The position numbers and the translations under genes were made by a program. 64,000 nucleotides of DNA from Candidatus Bipolaricaulota bacterium (GTDB lineage: Bacteria > Bipolaricaulota > Bipolaricaulia > Bipolaricaulales > Bipolaricaulaceae). Of this stretch, positions 25,982 through 35,479 are shown piece by piece. The DNA is taken from assembly GCA_025060415.1 (NCBI GenBank), contig JANXBT010000001.1, positions 307,542-371,541 of the forward strand, given 5' to 3'. The first letter of the stretch is position 1. The number at the start of each line of letters is the position of its first letter. The notes beneath the pieces are model-generated. The model had not been told where the DNA came from and made no database searches. It saw nothing but the letters and a program-made list of their open reading frames with translations.

Positions 25982-27966
25982 AGGAGCCGGCGGAGCTCGC
26001 GGATCTTGTCGCGGTAGGCCGCGGCCAGCTCGAACTCCAACCGCTCCGCCGCCGCCCGCATCTCCCGCTCCAGCTTCTTGATGAGCTCCAGGACTTCTTC
26101 CTTGGGCAATTTCTCCGGTTGTTTCGGAATGGAAACGGGCTCAGCCCGCACGCCGGTGAGGTCGCCCACGATGTCCTTGACCTCCTTCTTCACCGTTTCG
26201 GGCGTGATCCCGTGCTTCAGGTTGTACTCGATCTGGATCCTGCGGCGGCGGTTGGTCTCGTCCACGGCCTCCCGGATGGCGTCGGTGATCTCGTCGGCAT
26301 AAAGGATCACCTTCCCCCGCACGTTGCGGGCCGCCCGGCCGATGGTCTGGATGAGGGACGTGGCCGAGCGCAGGAACCCCTCCTTGTCGGCGTCGAGGAT
26401 GGCCACCAGCGAGACCTCCGGGAGGTCCAAGCCCTCGCGGAGGAGGTTCACGCCCACCAGGACGTCGAATTTCCCCAGGCGCAGATCGCGGAGGATCTCC
26501 ACCCGATCAAGGGTTTCGATCTCGGAGTGGAGGTAGCGGGCGCGGAAGCCCAGTTCCACAAGGTAATCCGTGAGGTCCTCGGCCATCCTCTTCGTGAGGG
26601 TGGTGACCAGGGCCCGCTCGCCCCGTTCCGTGACCCTGCGCAGCTCGGCCACCAGGTGGTCGATTTGGCCGCGCACGGGGTGGATCTCCACCTCGGGATC
26701 CACAAGCCCCGTGGGCCGCACGATCTGCTCCACGATCTTTTGGGAGACGGCCCGCTCGTAGGGGCCGGGCGTGGCGGACATGAAGATCACCTGCTTCACC
26801 CGCGCCTCGAACTCCTCGAAGGTCAGGGGCCGGTTGTCCAGCGCCGAGGGCAGGCGGAAACCGTACTCCACAAGGGTCTCCTTGCGGGAACGGTCCCCGT
26901 GGTACATCCCGCGGAGCTGGGGCACGGTTTGGTGGGACTCGTCGATCACCACGAGGAAATCGGGCGGGAAGTAGTCGAGCAGGGTCCAGGGGGGCTCCCC
27001 GGGCCTCCGGCCGTCGAGGTGGCGGGAATAGTTTTCGATCCCGGGGCAGTACCCCATCTCCCGCAGCATCTCGAGGTCGAAACGGGTCCGCTGCTCCAAG
27101 CGTTGGGCCTCCAGAAGCTTCCCTTGCGCGCGCAGCTCCTTCAGGCGTTCCTCCAGCTCCTGTTCGATGCTCTCGATGGCCCGGCGCAGGCGCTCCTCCG
27201 GGGTGACGTAGTGGGTGGCCGGGGGGATCGTCACCTTCTTGCGCTCGGCCAACGCATCGCCCGTGAGGGGGTCGATTACCGCGATCCTCTCCACGGTGTC
27301 CCCAAACCACTCGATGCGGTAGCCCACCTCCTCCGAGGCGGGGATGATCTCCAGGACGTCCCCGCGCAAGCGGAACGTGGCCCGCTCGAAGGCGAGCTCG
27401 TTGCGCCGGTACTGGAGGAGCACGAGTTGGCGCAAAACCTGGTCCAGGTCGTACTCGCGCCCGGCCTCCAAGGTCAGGGATAGGGCGTAGTAGTCCTGCG
27501 GCGAACCGAGGCCGTAGATGCAAGACACGGAGGCCACGATGATCACATCGCGGCGCTCCAGGAGGCTTGCGGTGGCGGCGTGGCGCAAGCGGTCGATCTC
27601 CTCGTTGATCTCCGCGTCCTTCTCGATGTAGGTGTCGGTCTCGGGGATGTACGCCTCGGGCTGGTAGTAGTCGTAGTAGGAGACGAAGTAGTGCACGGCG
27701 TTGTCGGGGAAAAGCTCGCGAAACTCGCCGTAGAGCTGGGCGGTAAGGGTCTTGTTGTGAGCGATGACGAGGGTGGGTTTCTGCACGTTCTGGATGACGT
27801 GGGCGATGGTGAAGGTTTTCCCGGTCCCCGTGGCCCCAAGGAGGGTCTGGTAGCGCAGCCCCTCCAGAACCCCTTCGGTCAGCTCCTTGATGGCCTTGGG
27901 CTGATCCCCCCGGGGCTTGAGCTTGGTTTTGATCTGAAAGCGCTCGCCGACAGCCACCCGCGCCAT
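25978..27966 (-). CDS. uvrB: Excinuclease ABC subunit B
   Basis: 662-residue damage-verifying helicase of nucleotide excision repair. Walker A GATGTGKT at residues 44-51, the beta-hairpin [20 protein letters not shown], the interaction domain with DEIERLRH-like [19 protein letters not shown], helicase motif [27 protein letters not shown] and [18 protein letters not shown], and a C-terminal UVR motif ([26 protein letters not shown]) that contacts UvrC. Length and motifs are standard. ATG 27966 has GGTGGAGG before it, and this SD lies inside the dyad shared with the divergent DUF922 gene. Confidence 0.97.
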   Translation of the reverse strand: MARVAVGERFQIKTKLKPRGDQPKAIKELTEGVLEGLRYQTLLGATGTGKTFTIAHVIQNVQKPTLVIAHNKTLTAQLYGEFRELFPDNAVHYFVSYYDYYQPEAYIPETDTYIEKDAEINEEIDRLRHAATASLLERRDVIIVASVSCIYGLGSPQDYYALSLTLEAGREYDLDQVLRQLVLLQYRRNELAFERATFRLRGDVLEIIPASEEVGYRIEWFGDTVERIAVIDPLTGDALAERKKVTIPPATHYVTPEERLRRAIESIEQELEERLKELRAQGKLLEAQRLEQRTRFDLEMLREMGYCPGIENYSRHLDGRRPGEPPWTLLDYFPPDFLVVIDESHQTVPQLRGMYHGDRSRKETLVEYGFRLPSALDNRPLTFEEFEARVKQVIFMSATPGPYERAVSQKIVEQIVRPTGLVDPEVEIHPVRGQIDHLVAELRRVTERGERALVTTLTKRMAEDLTDYLVELGFRARYLHSEIETLDRVEILRDLRLGKFDVLVGVNLLREGLDLPEVSLVAILDADKEGFLRSATSLIQTIGRAARNVRGKVILYADEITDAIREAVDETNRRRRIQIEYNLKHGITPETVKKEVKDIVGDLTGVRAEPVSIPKQPEKLPKEEVLELIKKLEREMRAAAERLEFELAAAYRDKIRELRRLL

Positions 27967-27972
27967 GCTTCC

Positions 27973-28010
27973 TCCACCCCCAAGGAGCTATACCATAGCC
28001 TGGGGGTGGA
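27973..28010. promoter_or_regulatory. Inverted repeat in the uvrB/DUF922 divergent control region
   Basis: TCCACCCCCA (27973-27982) and TGGGGGTGGA (28001-28010) are perfect complements, enclosing GCTAT-ACC-ATAGC (27987-27999). The arms contain the SD regions of both divergent genes, and the inner part could supply -10-like TATAGC/TATACC in both directions. It may be an operator or an mRNA hairpin. Confidence 0.4.
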
Positions 28011-28012
28011 CC

Positions 28013-28915
28013 ATGGTGCAACGCCTGGGGTGGCTAGGACTAGGGATGCTGGTGGGGATCGCGGGGGTGGGTTGGGCCTCCTCCGTGCAGATCGAGCTGG
28101 AGCCCCGCTGGCCCGACTACCTCGATACCCTCGTCCTTTACATCTCCGGCACCTGGGACACCCTCTGCACCCCCCGGGATCCCCAGGTCTCGTTTGAGGG
28201 GCTTACCATCCGGGTTCGGCTCTCCGTGCCCAGCGGGCCCTGCCCGAAGGCCGCGATCCCCTGGCGGCTGCGTGTTCCCCTTGGGCGCCTCGCCCGCGGC
28301 CACTACGAGGTCCAAGTGGTGCTCGTGGAACCCACCGGAGCCACTCGGGCCCTCGGGGATCTGGAGTTCGTCGTCGTCCAGCCGAACTGGCTCTACTGGA
28401 TGTCTCAGCGGCCACTCACCTGGGAGGACTTCTTGGGGCCGGTTCCCCGTCGCCCGGGCCAGGCCGTGGCCCAAGTGTGCCTGGACCTCACCTACGAGTA
28501 CAGCGCCGTGGCCCGCTCCGAAGGCGCCGGGTTCCTCGTGCGCCTCCAGGAGGTCCGTGTCGACAACCGGGTGGACCGCCACCGCTCCTGGGTCCTACCG
28601 GAGCACAAGCGCCCGGAGGTCTTGGAGCACGAACAGATCCACTTCGACATCAACGAGGTGTACCGCCGGCTCCTTCAGGAGGAGATGAACCGGCTGGCCC
28701 TGCGCCTGGAGCTCCGCGCGTTCGATCTTGAGGACGCCCGCCGCAAACTGCGGGACGAGGTGGACAAGGTCTACCAGCGCTTCTGGCAGAAGTGCCAGGA
28801 GGTGCATGACCTTTTCGATGAGGCGGTGGAGAAGGGCGGGCTTGCGGCACAGCGGGAGTGGCGGGAGAAGGTGAGCCGTTGGCTGCGCAACCCGCGGGAG
28901 GCGCCCCAGCCCTGA
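28013..28915 (+). CDS. Secreted DUF922 protein, predicted zinc protease-like
   Basis: 300 residues. A signal or membrane segment (RLGWLGLGMLVGIAGVGWASS) starts the protein, followed by a beta-rich domain with two Cys (TLCTPRD and SGPCPKA). The second half matches DUF922: PLTWEDFLGPVPRRPGQAVA, VLPEHKRPEVLEHEQIHFDIN, where HEQIHFD is the predicted metal site. A helical C-terminal tail with many charged residues follows, ending in RNPREAPQ. The family is annotated as predicted secreted Zn-dependent proteases; activity is inferred. ATG 28013 follows GGGGGTGG in the dyad shared with uvrB. Confidence 0.82.
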   Translation: MVQRLGWLGLGMLVGIAGVGWASSVQIELEPRWPDYLDTLVLYISGTWDTLCTPRDPQVSFEGLTIRVRLSVPSGPCPKAAIPWRLRVPLGRLARGHYEVQVVLVEPTGATRALGDLEFVVVQPNWLYWMSQRPLTWEDFLGPVPRRPGQAVAQVCLDLTYEYSAVARSEGAGFLVRLQEVRVDNRVDRHRSWVLPEHKRPEVLEHEQIHFDINEVYRRLLQEEMNRLALRLELRAFDLEDARRKLRDEVDKVYQRFWQKCQEVHDLFDEAVEKGGLAAQREWREKVSRWLRNPREAPQP

Positions 28916-29631
28916 AGGAGTACCGGATCGGCTGTTCGGGTTGGATCTACCCCCACTGGGAGGGCCTCTTCTATCCGGAGGGGCTTGCGGAGCGGGATTG
29001 GTTCGATTTCTACGCGCGGGTCTTCGACACCGTTGAGGTGAACGCCACGTTTTATCGTTTCCCCACGGCAAGGATGGTGGAGGCTTGGTCTCGCAAGGGC
29101 CCTCCGGGCTTCCTCTTCACCCTTAAGGCCTTCCGGGGGATCACGCACCTGCGCAAGTTCCGGGGGACGGAGGCGCTGGTGCGCCGCTTCTATGCCTTGG
29201 GCGAGGCCCTGGGGGAAAAGCTCGGGGGGTTCCTGTTTCAGCTCCCGCCGAGCCTCAAATACGATCGGGATCTCCTTTTGCGCATTCTGGACCAGCTGGA
29301 CCCCCGTTTTGCGAACACCCTGGAGTTTCGGCATCCCAGTTGGTTTCAAGAGGAAACCGCGGCGCTTTTGCGGGAAAGAGGCGTGGCCATGTGCATTGTG
29401 AGCGCTCCCGGGCTTCCCGAATACCCTGTGGCCACGGCGACGCACGCGTTCGTGCGGTTCCATGGGAAGGGGGTGTGGTACGCGTACCGCTATTCCCTGA
29501 GGGAGCTGCGGGCCTGGGCGGAGCGGATCCGGGCGCTTCCTGTGGCCCGCGTGTTCGTCTACTTTAACAACGACTGGAACGCCTGGGCCCCGGAGAACGC
29601 CTTGCAGCTTGCAGAGCTCTTGCGGGCATAG
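28858..29631 (+). CDS. DUF72 (YecE) family protein
   Basis: TIM-barrel protein of unknown role. Signature: IGCSGWIYPHWEGLFYPEG, FDTVEVNATFYRFP, FLFTLKAFRGITHLRKF, GGFLFQLPPSLKYD, NTLEFRHPSWF, FVRFHGKG and FVYFNNDWNAWAPENALQLAEL. From GTG 28858 it has 257 residues, but the first 18 are unlike the family, which starts at about KEYRIGCSGW. No ATG/GTG/TTG precedes that point closely; a CTG at 28912, forming CTGA with the preceding stop and following GGGAGG by ten bases, may be the true start. Some DUF72 proteins are linked to Fe-S or nucleic acid functions, unproven here. Confidence 0.85.
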   Translation: MAGEGEPLAAQPAGGAPALKEYRIGCSGWIYPHWEGLFYPEGLAERDWFDFYARVFDTVEVNATFYRFPTARMVEAWSRKGPPGFLFTLKAFRGITHLRKFRGTEALVRRFYALGEALGEKLGGFLFQLPPSLKYDRDLLLRILDQLDPRFANTLEFRHPSWFQEETAALLRERGVAMCIVSAPGLPEYPVATATHAFVRFHGKGVWYAYRYSLRELRAWAERIRALPVARVFVYFNNDWNAWAPENALQLAELLRA

Positions 29632-29669
29632 GGCTTGACTTCTGGGCGCGACTTGGCCTATCGAGGTCG

Positions 29670-30335
29670 TTTGCCTCCGAAGCTCCGGAGGACCTCGCCG
29701 CCGCTTTCCGCATGGATGGGTTCCGCAACCGCTGGTTCCTCGGTCCCCTCCTCCGCGGCCCCTATCCCGCGGATGTGTGGGCTTGGTACGGGAAACTCGT
29801 TCCGGAGATGAAGCCGGGGGACATGGCCCAAATCAGCTGGCGTCTGGACTTTCTTGGGGTGAACTACTACACCCGAATCGTTGTGCGGCAGGATCCCCAC
29901 GACCCCCTCTTACACCTCCGACCGGTCAAGCCGGAAGGCGCCGCGTATACGGAAATGGTGTGGGAAATCCACCCCCAAGGCCTTTATGAGATCCTTGTGC
30001 GCCTGCATCGAGAATATCGGGTGCCGGCCCTTTTCGTGACGGAAAACGGGGCGGCCTTCGACGATGCGCTCGCCCCGGATGGGCGCATCCACGATCGAGA
30101 ACGCATTCAGTACTTGCGCGATCACCTCGCGCAAGCGCATCGCGCTTTGCACGAGGGGGTCCCGCTCAAAGGGCATTTCGTCTGGTCCCTGCTGGATAAC
30201 TTTGAGTGGGTCCACGGCTACACCAAAAGGTTCGGCTTGGTTTATGTGGATTTTAAAACCCTCCGGCGCATCCCCAAGGACAGCGCCTTTTGGTATGCGG
30301 AAGTCATCGCCTCTAACAGCTTTGAGCTGGGATGA
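29670..30335 (+). pseudogene. 5'-truncated GH1 beta-glucosidase remnant
   Basis: The frame encodes only the C-terminal half of a family 1 glycoside hydrolase: SEAPEDL, MDGFRNRWFLGPLLRGPYP, LDFLGVNYYTR, FVTENGAAFDD (nucleophile Glu) and SLLDNFEWVHGYTKRFGLVYVDF, RIPKDSAFWYAEVI. GH1 enzymes are about 440-480 residues; the N-terminal half with the acid/base TFNEP motif is absent, and homology stops abruptly near 29670, about 40 bases after the DUF72 stop. An ATG at 29712 could start a 207-residue protein, but it could not be a normal glucosidase. It is otherwise free of stops, so the truncation may be recent. It overlaps the end of the convergent GT4 gene. Confidence 0.8.
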
Positions 30336-31626
30336 GTTTTTCCCCGTGGAGCAGCTCGAGAAGACGAAAGGCCAACGTGTCCGCAGCGTGTTCAAAAGGC
30401 CGTGCCAGCGCATGCTTCTGAGCCTCTTCGCCCATAAGCCTAAGCCGTTCGGGTTCCGCAAGGAGTTCCCTTAGGCCTCGGTACAGGGCGGCGGGGCGAG
30501 GATCGACGACCCTGCCGAACTCCGGCCGCACGAGGTCCTGGGCGGAGCGGTGGCGGGTGGTGAGGACGGGAAGCCCAGCGGCCATGGCCTCCATGAGGGT
30601 GAGGCCGTAGCTTTCGTGCCGCGAGGGGAAAACGTAAAGATCCGCAAGCCGGAAGAACGCGTGCTTCACGGCGCCCCCTACGTGCCCGGGGAAGACCACC
30701 TGGGTGCGCCTAAGCCGCGTGGCCAAGCGGTGCAGCTTTCGTAAGTAACTCGCTCCGTGCATGTAGGCCGCCTCCCCGCAAATGAAAAGAAGCAGGTCTT
30801 GGCGTTGACGCTTATCCCAAATCCGCAGCGCGCGGAGGAGGAGGTCCTGCCCCTTTTCCGGAGAAATGCGGGAGAGGGTGAGGAGCACCGGTCGGCCCGC
30901 CGGGTCGTAGCGGCGGCGCAATTCCGCCACGGCCTCCTCCACGCCCGCCGGTGCTCCCTCGACCAGGGCCCCCCAGGGGATCACCGCCACGTCCTCCGCG
31001 GTGCGCCAAGGGTAAGAAGCGCGCAGGATTTCGGCCATCGCGGAGGAGGGCACCACCAGCCGCTGGCAAAACCGCGCGCAAAGCTCCTGCTTTTCGAAGA
31101 TCAGCTTCACGACCTCGGGGGTCAGTCGGGTCACCCGCAGCCGTGCCAACCCCCGCCAGAGGCGGGCCAAAGCGGGAGCGGTGGCCCACCCCCGCAGGTA
31201 GATTTGCGCGGTGTAGTCCACGACGTCCACGTGGAAGAGGGCCACCTGTCGGAATCCCATGCGGGCGATGGCCCGGAAATCCCCGGCCTCAGCGATGTCG
31301 TTGTGCACCACCACGGTGTGGGCGGGGTTCACCTCCTTGGCGAGACGGGCCAAAAAGCGCGTCACCCCGCGCTCGAATTCCCGGCACATGCGGGCGTACC
31401 GCCGCACGGAGAAGTTCGTGAGGAGGCCCTCCTCCGCCACCGCGAGGCGGTGGTAGCTCACTTGGGGGTGAGGGGGGAGCGGGCCGGTGCCCAGGACCAC
31501 GAGGTCGAACGGCCAGGTTTGGGCCCAGCGGCGGACCAGGGCCTGCCCCACGGTGGCCCCACCGCCAATGGGCACCTTCTGGGGGTCATAGCCCAGATGA
31601 GCTCCGGTAAAGATTACGAGGGCCAC
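30313..31626 (-). CDS. GT4-family glycosyltransferase
   Basis: 437-residue retaining glycosyltransferase with GT-B fold. N-terminal acceptor domain with a Gly-rich loop (PIGGGATVGQALVRRWA) and a central HVDVVDYTAQIY region; C-terminal nucleotide-sugar domain with PVLLTLSRISPEKGQDLLLRAL, VVFPGHVGGAVKHAFFRLADLYVFPS and the EX7E motif ESYGLTLMEAMAAGLPVL. The sugar and acceptor cannot be read. The neighbouring glucosidase remnant suggests a carbohydrate locus. The start is GTG 31626; an in-frame SD is weak. Confidence 0.85.
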   Translation of the reverse strand: MALVIFTGAHLGYDPQKVPIGGGATVGQALVRRWAQTWPFDLVVLGTGPLPPHPQVSYHRLAVAEEGLLTNFSVRRYARMCREFERGVTRFLARLAKEVNPAHTVVVHNDIAEAGDFRAIARMGFRQVALFHVDVVDYTAQIYLRGWATAPALARLWRGLARLRVTRLTPEVVKLIFEKQELCARFCQRLVVPSSAMAEILRASYPWRTAEDVAVIPWGALVEGAPAGVEEAVAELRRRYDPAGRPVLLTLSRISPEKGQDLLLRALRIWDKRQRQDLLLFICGEAAYMHGASYLRKLHRLATRLRRTQVVFPGHVGGAVKHAFFRLADLYVFPSRHESYGLTLMEAMAAGLPVLTTRHRSAQDLVRPEFGRVVDPRPAALYRGLRELLAEPERLRLMGEEAQKHALARPFEHAADTLAFRLLELLHGEKLIPAQSC

Positions 31627-31997
31627 AGTTTCAGACTAGAACCAGTGGAAGCGCAAAGCTATCGGGGTTTTGCAGGAATTCTTGAGGGATTAACCAGAGC
31701 CTTTAAACCAGGACCCGCCGAGATCTCTCTTCGGGAAATAAAAATGCACAGGAGCTAAGATAGATACGCGTTGCATACGTGCTGCGCTTTTAAAAAATTG
31801 TTCCTCTTTTCTCAGGGCTCTTCGGTTGCTTCCGGTGCAACTCATCGGCCAAACCGCGGGTCCAACGCTCACATGTTTTGGAGCACCTTTTGAGGCAAAG
31901 AAAAAAGGGCGGTTTTTCACCGCCCTTTGCCGATTTTCCGTTTGGTTTGGCGTTTCATGAGGGCGGGCGTTGCCAGTAAGGAAAGGTAGTTCGTCGC
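31627..31997 (-). other. 371-base AT-richer intergenic region
   Basis: No gene found. It lies between the GT4 start and the end of the large orphan gene, and it is clearly richer in A and T than the flanking genes. It holds the intrinsic terminator at 31897-31928. No transposase fragment, tRNA or flanking direct repeat is visible. Confidence 0.55.
31897..31928 (-). terminator. Intrinsic terminator of the large orphan lipoprotein gene
   Basis: On the minus strand AAAGGGCGG pairs with CCGCCCTTT around a short A-rich loop and is followed by TTTTTTCTTT: a textbook rho-independent terminator about 70 bases after the stop at 31998. Confidence 0.85.
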
Positions 31998-34688
31998 TCA
32001 AACTCGACACAGCCTCCTACAAGCTACAAGAATGGCTGCGTCACTCGGGGTACCTTCAGGGGGATATTCTTCCAATGGAAGTCGAGTCCAGCTTTGCGGT
32101 ATCAGCTCACACACGATTTTTTGATCGGTCTCCTTATCGTGGCGACTTCCGCGGTCCACGCGGCTGTAAACCACCTTGTCCCCTTCTCGCCAAATAACGT
32201 ATCCGCGCTGGTATGGTCCTCCCAACGGACTTTCCTTGTATAGCAAGTTTGCCAAATCTCTTATGCGTATTGGATCAGGCTGCTCCATAAAGATAACCGC
32301 GGCAACTTGGTGCTTGATCCATCGTTTCTCATTTTTGTACGTCCTTAAGGTAGCCTCGTACAAAATCTCTTCTGCTTCCCTAAGCCATTCTGAACAGCGT
32401 GTCGCATTAAAGTGAGGCGTGTCGTGGATTCGCACGGCTGCAAAATTAACGCGTTCCTCATATTTCCCGGTGTGGTCATTTCGCACAGTGACGTTCTGTT
32501 TAAGTAAAACTGTTGGCGTTCCATCCTCTTCTTTGATGTACAAGCCCAAAGGTACCCATGCCTCTCTGGGCTTCCATCCAGGCTTTTCGTGCTGGAGGCG
32601 GACGGCTGAGTTAAGATATAATATTGTTTGCAATGCAGTGTACATTCTCTTCTTGAATTCCTCCATATCTCCTAGAGGATCTAGTTCTTTTCCGGCGTGA
32701 TGCATAAGAGCGATCAACATTGCAAGGTATACTTTCTTTGTCTTCTCGACGCTAAAGAATTCCGAAACTATTGAGTTAAAAGCCGAAACTGTTCCGGCTG
32801 GAAGAACACCACCATAATCGATATAAGTACCAAGATGACTTTCAAATCGCTGCCGCTCAAGCAGTGCAACGGCATAAAATTCATAGTTTTGTAAAAGTTC
32901 GAACACAATCACGTCGTCAAAGGGTTCTTGTACAAAGAGCGAAACCACGTATTTATCAAATACTTTTTCAATCGCGTAATTTATGATAATCTCCACGATA
33001 AGTTTTCCTAACCATTTCACATCCCCAACAATCGCTGGCGGGAAAACTTGGGGTTCTAGGCCCTGAGGCTTCAGCTCGCGGATAATGCGGGCATACTCCA
33101 GCGCGGCAGCCCTGATGAACTCCCGAGCTCGAGATTCCTTAGCTTCTGGGGACAGTAGGGACACTTCAATTGATAGATGAGCGGGGAAGTAATCGGGGCT
33201 TTTGAAGAGAAGTGCGCGGAGTCTTGCTAATTTCGTATGTGCTACAGCCGCATATTCCTCGGCAAACCTTCCCTGGCGCTCCGCCTCTGCAAGCCTCAAG
33301 AAGATAAGCCCCACTTCCTCCAGCGAAAGACCAAGCACATCTTCCATGAGCTTTTGCAGTATTTCGAAGGTAACCGAGGGCGGGCCAAACAGGTTTATTT
33401 TCTGCTGCACCGTATAGACCTCGGTTGGGGTGAGCTCGTTATATCCGGCAAGGAGAAGCAGAGATGAGTTACCATCCGCAACTCCTACGTCCCCATAATC
33501 TGCGGATTTCATGACCCTGTTGTAAAGCACGAGCGTTAGCTCGAGATCTGTTTTAAACCGAAGGAGGATGTTGTCCTCCGGATAATCCATAAGTTCCCAA
33601 CAAAAGATGGTTAAGTTCGTGTACGGCAAAGGTTCCGTGCTCATATGGGACATGGGTTCCGAACGAGCAAGCTCAACGGGATAAATCATTTCAACCCAGC
33701 CGAAGCTTCGGAGGCCGCTCCAGGCGCTCGGCCTCCGCCCTCCCGTGAGGACCGCGACGCGGCAGGCCTCCGTCAAGCCCGCTTCCGAAGGCCTTCGCTT
33801 CTCCTCAGCATCCGCCTTAAGCGCGTGGGGAAAAAGCCACAGGCTTTCAGGATCGATCATGAGCTCAGGCGTGAGGCTCTGCACCTTTGCCAGCATCAAG
33901 TACGTGGCCCCCTCAACCAAATGGTAGGAAGAGGGCGGGGGATAAACCGCGGGCCCGTAAAGGGAAGAGGCGGTGGAAAGGCTTGAGGCCCGCCCATGGG
34001 CGAAAATGTACGCCGTGTGGGTGGCCTGATCTACAAAAGCTGGGCCACAAGTGACTTGTTCCACGCGCTGCTTTAGGTCCGCCTCGAACCTCCGGAAGCG
34101 CTCGTTTTTCCTGAGCTGCTCAAGCAGCCTATCCCCAGTGACCAAAAGGAAGCGTTTCTCCCCGTCAGGATAGAGGTTGAGATACACGTTTTTGTCCTCC
34201 TGCAGCACGGCGAACGCCTCCTCCCCTTGGGGCAGGGCAGCGTAAACTAGGAACGCAAGAGGGGAGGGCTCAGGGTCGCGTTTCGGTTGCCTTTTCACAT
34301 CCCTTTCAAGTTTAGGAGGCTCCCTTTTTGCCGCCTCTTTGGATTCAGGAGGGGGTGGGAAGTCCCGCTGGGCCCCCGGGGTGAAGCGCAAAATGAGAAT
34401 CTGGCCGCGCTCGAAGGCCAAGGCCTGCTCGGCACCAGACTTCCTCTGCAAACCCCGTGCCTCCAACTTTTGGATCAGAGCTTGTACCGAGGCTGAGCCG
34501 AGAGCTCTTTCCAGAAGGGCATTTTGACCGGCCTGGGACAGGAGAGAAAGGGCTCCTTGGGACTCGGAACCCGAAGGCCCTACGAGCTGCGCGTCACTGC
34601 TGGGGGCGAAGAGCAAGCAGCCAGAAAGGAGAAAAAAGAGGGCCCAAAGGCGACCTACGCCCATCCAGCGGTACCGATTTGATAGCAC
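31998..34688 (-). CDS. Large secreted/lipoprotein orphan of unknown function
   Basis: 896 residues from GTG 34688, chosen because GAGGTGG lies seven bases upstream and it gives a basic n-region before the hydrophobic stretch WALFFLLSGC (lipobox at Cys24); cleavage at PSSDAQ as a plain signal peptide is the alternative. A Pro/Lys/Glu-rich linker (FPPPPESKEAAKREPPKLE, about residues 110-140) precedes domains I do not recognise. Two long helical regions occur (about 440-560 and 640-720). No catalytic motif is evident. The 3' half of the gene is markedly AT-richer than neighbours, which suggests acquisition from elsewhere. It stands alone, with its own terminator. Confidence 0.78.
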   Translation of the reverse strand: MLSNRYRWMGVGRLWALFFLLSGCLLFAPSSDAQLVGPSGSESQGALSLLSQAGQNALLERALGSASVQALIQKLEARGLQRKSGAEQALAFERGQILILRFTPGAQRDFPPPPESKEAAKREPPKLERDVKRQPKRDPEPSPLAFLVYAALPQGEEAFAVLQEDKNVYLNLYPDGEKRFLLVTGDRLLEQLRKNERFRRFEADLKQRVEQVTCGPAFVDQATHTAYIFAHGRASSLSTASSLYGPAVYPPPSSYHLVEGATYLMLAKVQSLTPELMIDPESLWLFPHALKADAEEKRRPSEAGLTEACRVAVLTGGRRPSAWSGLRSFGWVEMIYPVELARSEPMSHMSTEPLPYTNLTIFCWELMDYPEDNILLRFKTDLELTLVLYNRVMKSADYGDVGVADGNSSLLLLAGYNELTPTEVYTVQQKINLFGPPSVTFEILQKLMEDVLGLSLEEVGLIFLRLAEAERQGRFAEEYAAVAHTKLARLRALLFKSPDYFPAHLSIEVSLLSPEAKESRAREFIRAAALEYARIIRELKPQGLEPQVFPPAIVGDVKWLGKLIVEIIINYAIEKVFDKYVVSLFVQEPFDDVIVFELLQNYEFYAVALLERQRFESHLGTYIDYGGVLPAGTVSAFNSIVSEFFSVEKTKKVYLAMLIALMHHAGKELDPLGDMEEFKKRMYTALQTILYLNSAVRLQHEKPGWKPREAWVPLGLYIKEEDGTPTVLLKQNVTVRNDHTGKYEERVNFAAVRIHDTPHFNATRCSEWLREAEEILYEATLRTYKNEKRWIKHQVAAVIFMEQPDPIRIRDLANLLYKESPLGGPYQRGYVIWREGDKVVYSRVDRGSRHDKETDQKIVCELIPQSWTRLPLEEYPPEGTPSDAAILVACRRLCRV

Positions 34689-34975
34689 GTTAAACCACCT
34701 CTTTTTTCTAATTTTGCCCACCCATGTCCGCCAAAAGAAGGACATTTGTCCCAACATCCTGGATGCAACAAGAATCGGGTGATCGCCGTGCAGTGTGCTC
34801 CTTTCAAAAGGGAGGGCTTTCGTGGCCGTCAAGACTTGCAAAATTGGGATTCAGAGAGAAAAACAAGGGAGCGTAAGAAGAACCTAAATCGCGGGGTTTG
34901 CGATCAAAGGCTGCTAGGGGTCCGCCATCTTGAAGGACCCGAGGCTTTCGGTTTAGACTCCTGCGCCTTTCATCC

Positions 34976-35479
34976 GTGCCAGAAGGAAGAGGTACGACAC
35001 AGGCTGTCCACATCCGTCAGGGAACGTTGGAAGACCTCCCGGCCCTGGTGGAGCTCCTCATGCAGGCCTATCGGGGGCTGGAGGAGTACGGGGAGGAGAG
35101 CCCCGAGGAGGCCCGCCATTACCTCAAGTGGCTGCGGCGCACGTGTAAAGAGGGGTTCCTTGTGGCGGAGGCCGAGGGCCAGGTGGTGGGGCTCATCGCG
35201 GCCTGCCCGGATTGGAAGGACTGGGAGCTCGGCCGCGTGCTGGAGATTCACGAAATCGCCGTGGCCCCCGCCTGGCAGGGGAAGGGGGTGGGCCGGGCCT
35301 TGCTCGAGGAGGCCTACGCCCTGGGCCGGGCGTGCGGCATGCGCCTGGCCGCCCTTTGGGTGGGCGAGCGGAACCTCCGCGCGCGGGCGTGGTACCAGAA
35401 GCTGGGGTTCCGCGCGATCGGCCAGTGGGGCGAGTGGGTCCGCATGGTCGCCCCTATACCCTCGGCCAAAGACGAATGA
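34976..35479 (+). CDS. GNAT-family N-acetyltransferase
   Basis: 167 residues. The acetyl-CoA binding motif A is IAVAPAWQGKGVGRALLEEA (Q/RxxGxG/A form); motif B is WVGERNLRARAWYQKLGFRAIG. These resemble ribosomal-protein or amino-acid acetyltransferases, but the substrate is open. The start GTG 34976 lacks a good SD, and the conserved part begins at about HIRQGTLEDLPALVELL, so a later start is possible. The last 26 bases overlap the 3' end of the convergent M20 peptidase gene. Confidence 0.84.
   Translation: MPEGRGTTQAVHIRQGTLEDLPALVELLMQAYRGLEEYGEESPEEARHYLKWLRRTCKEGFLVAEAEGQVVGLIAACPDWKDWELGRVLEIHEIAVAPAWQGKGVGRALLEEAYALGRACGMRLAALWVGERNLRARAWYQKLGFRAIGQWGEWVRMVAPIPSAKDE

Noticed and set aside
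31627..34975. A genomic island or mobile element around the AT-richer block
   Set aside because: Composition hints at transfer, but there is no transposase, integrase, tRNA target or flanking repeat in view, so I did not call an element.
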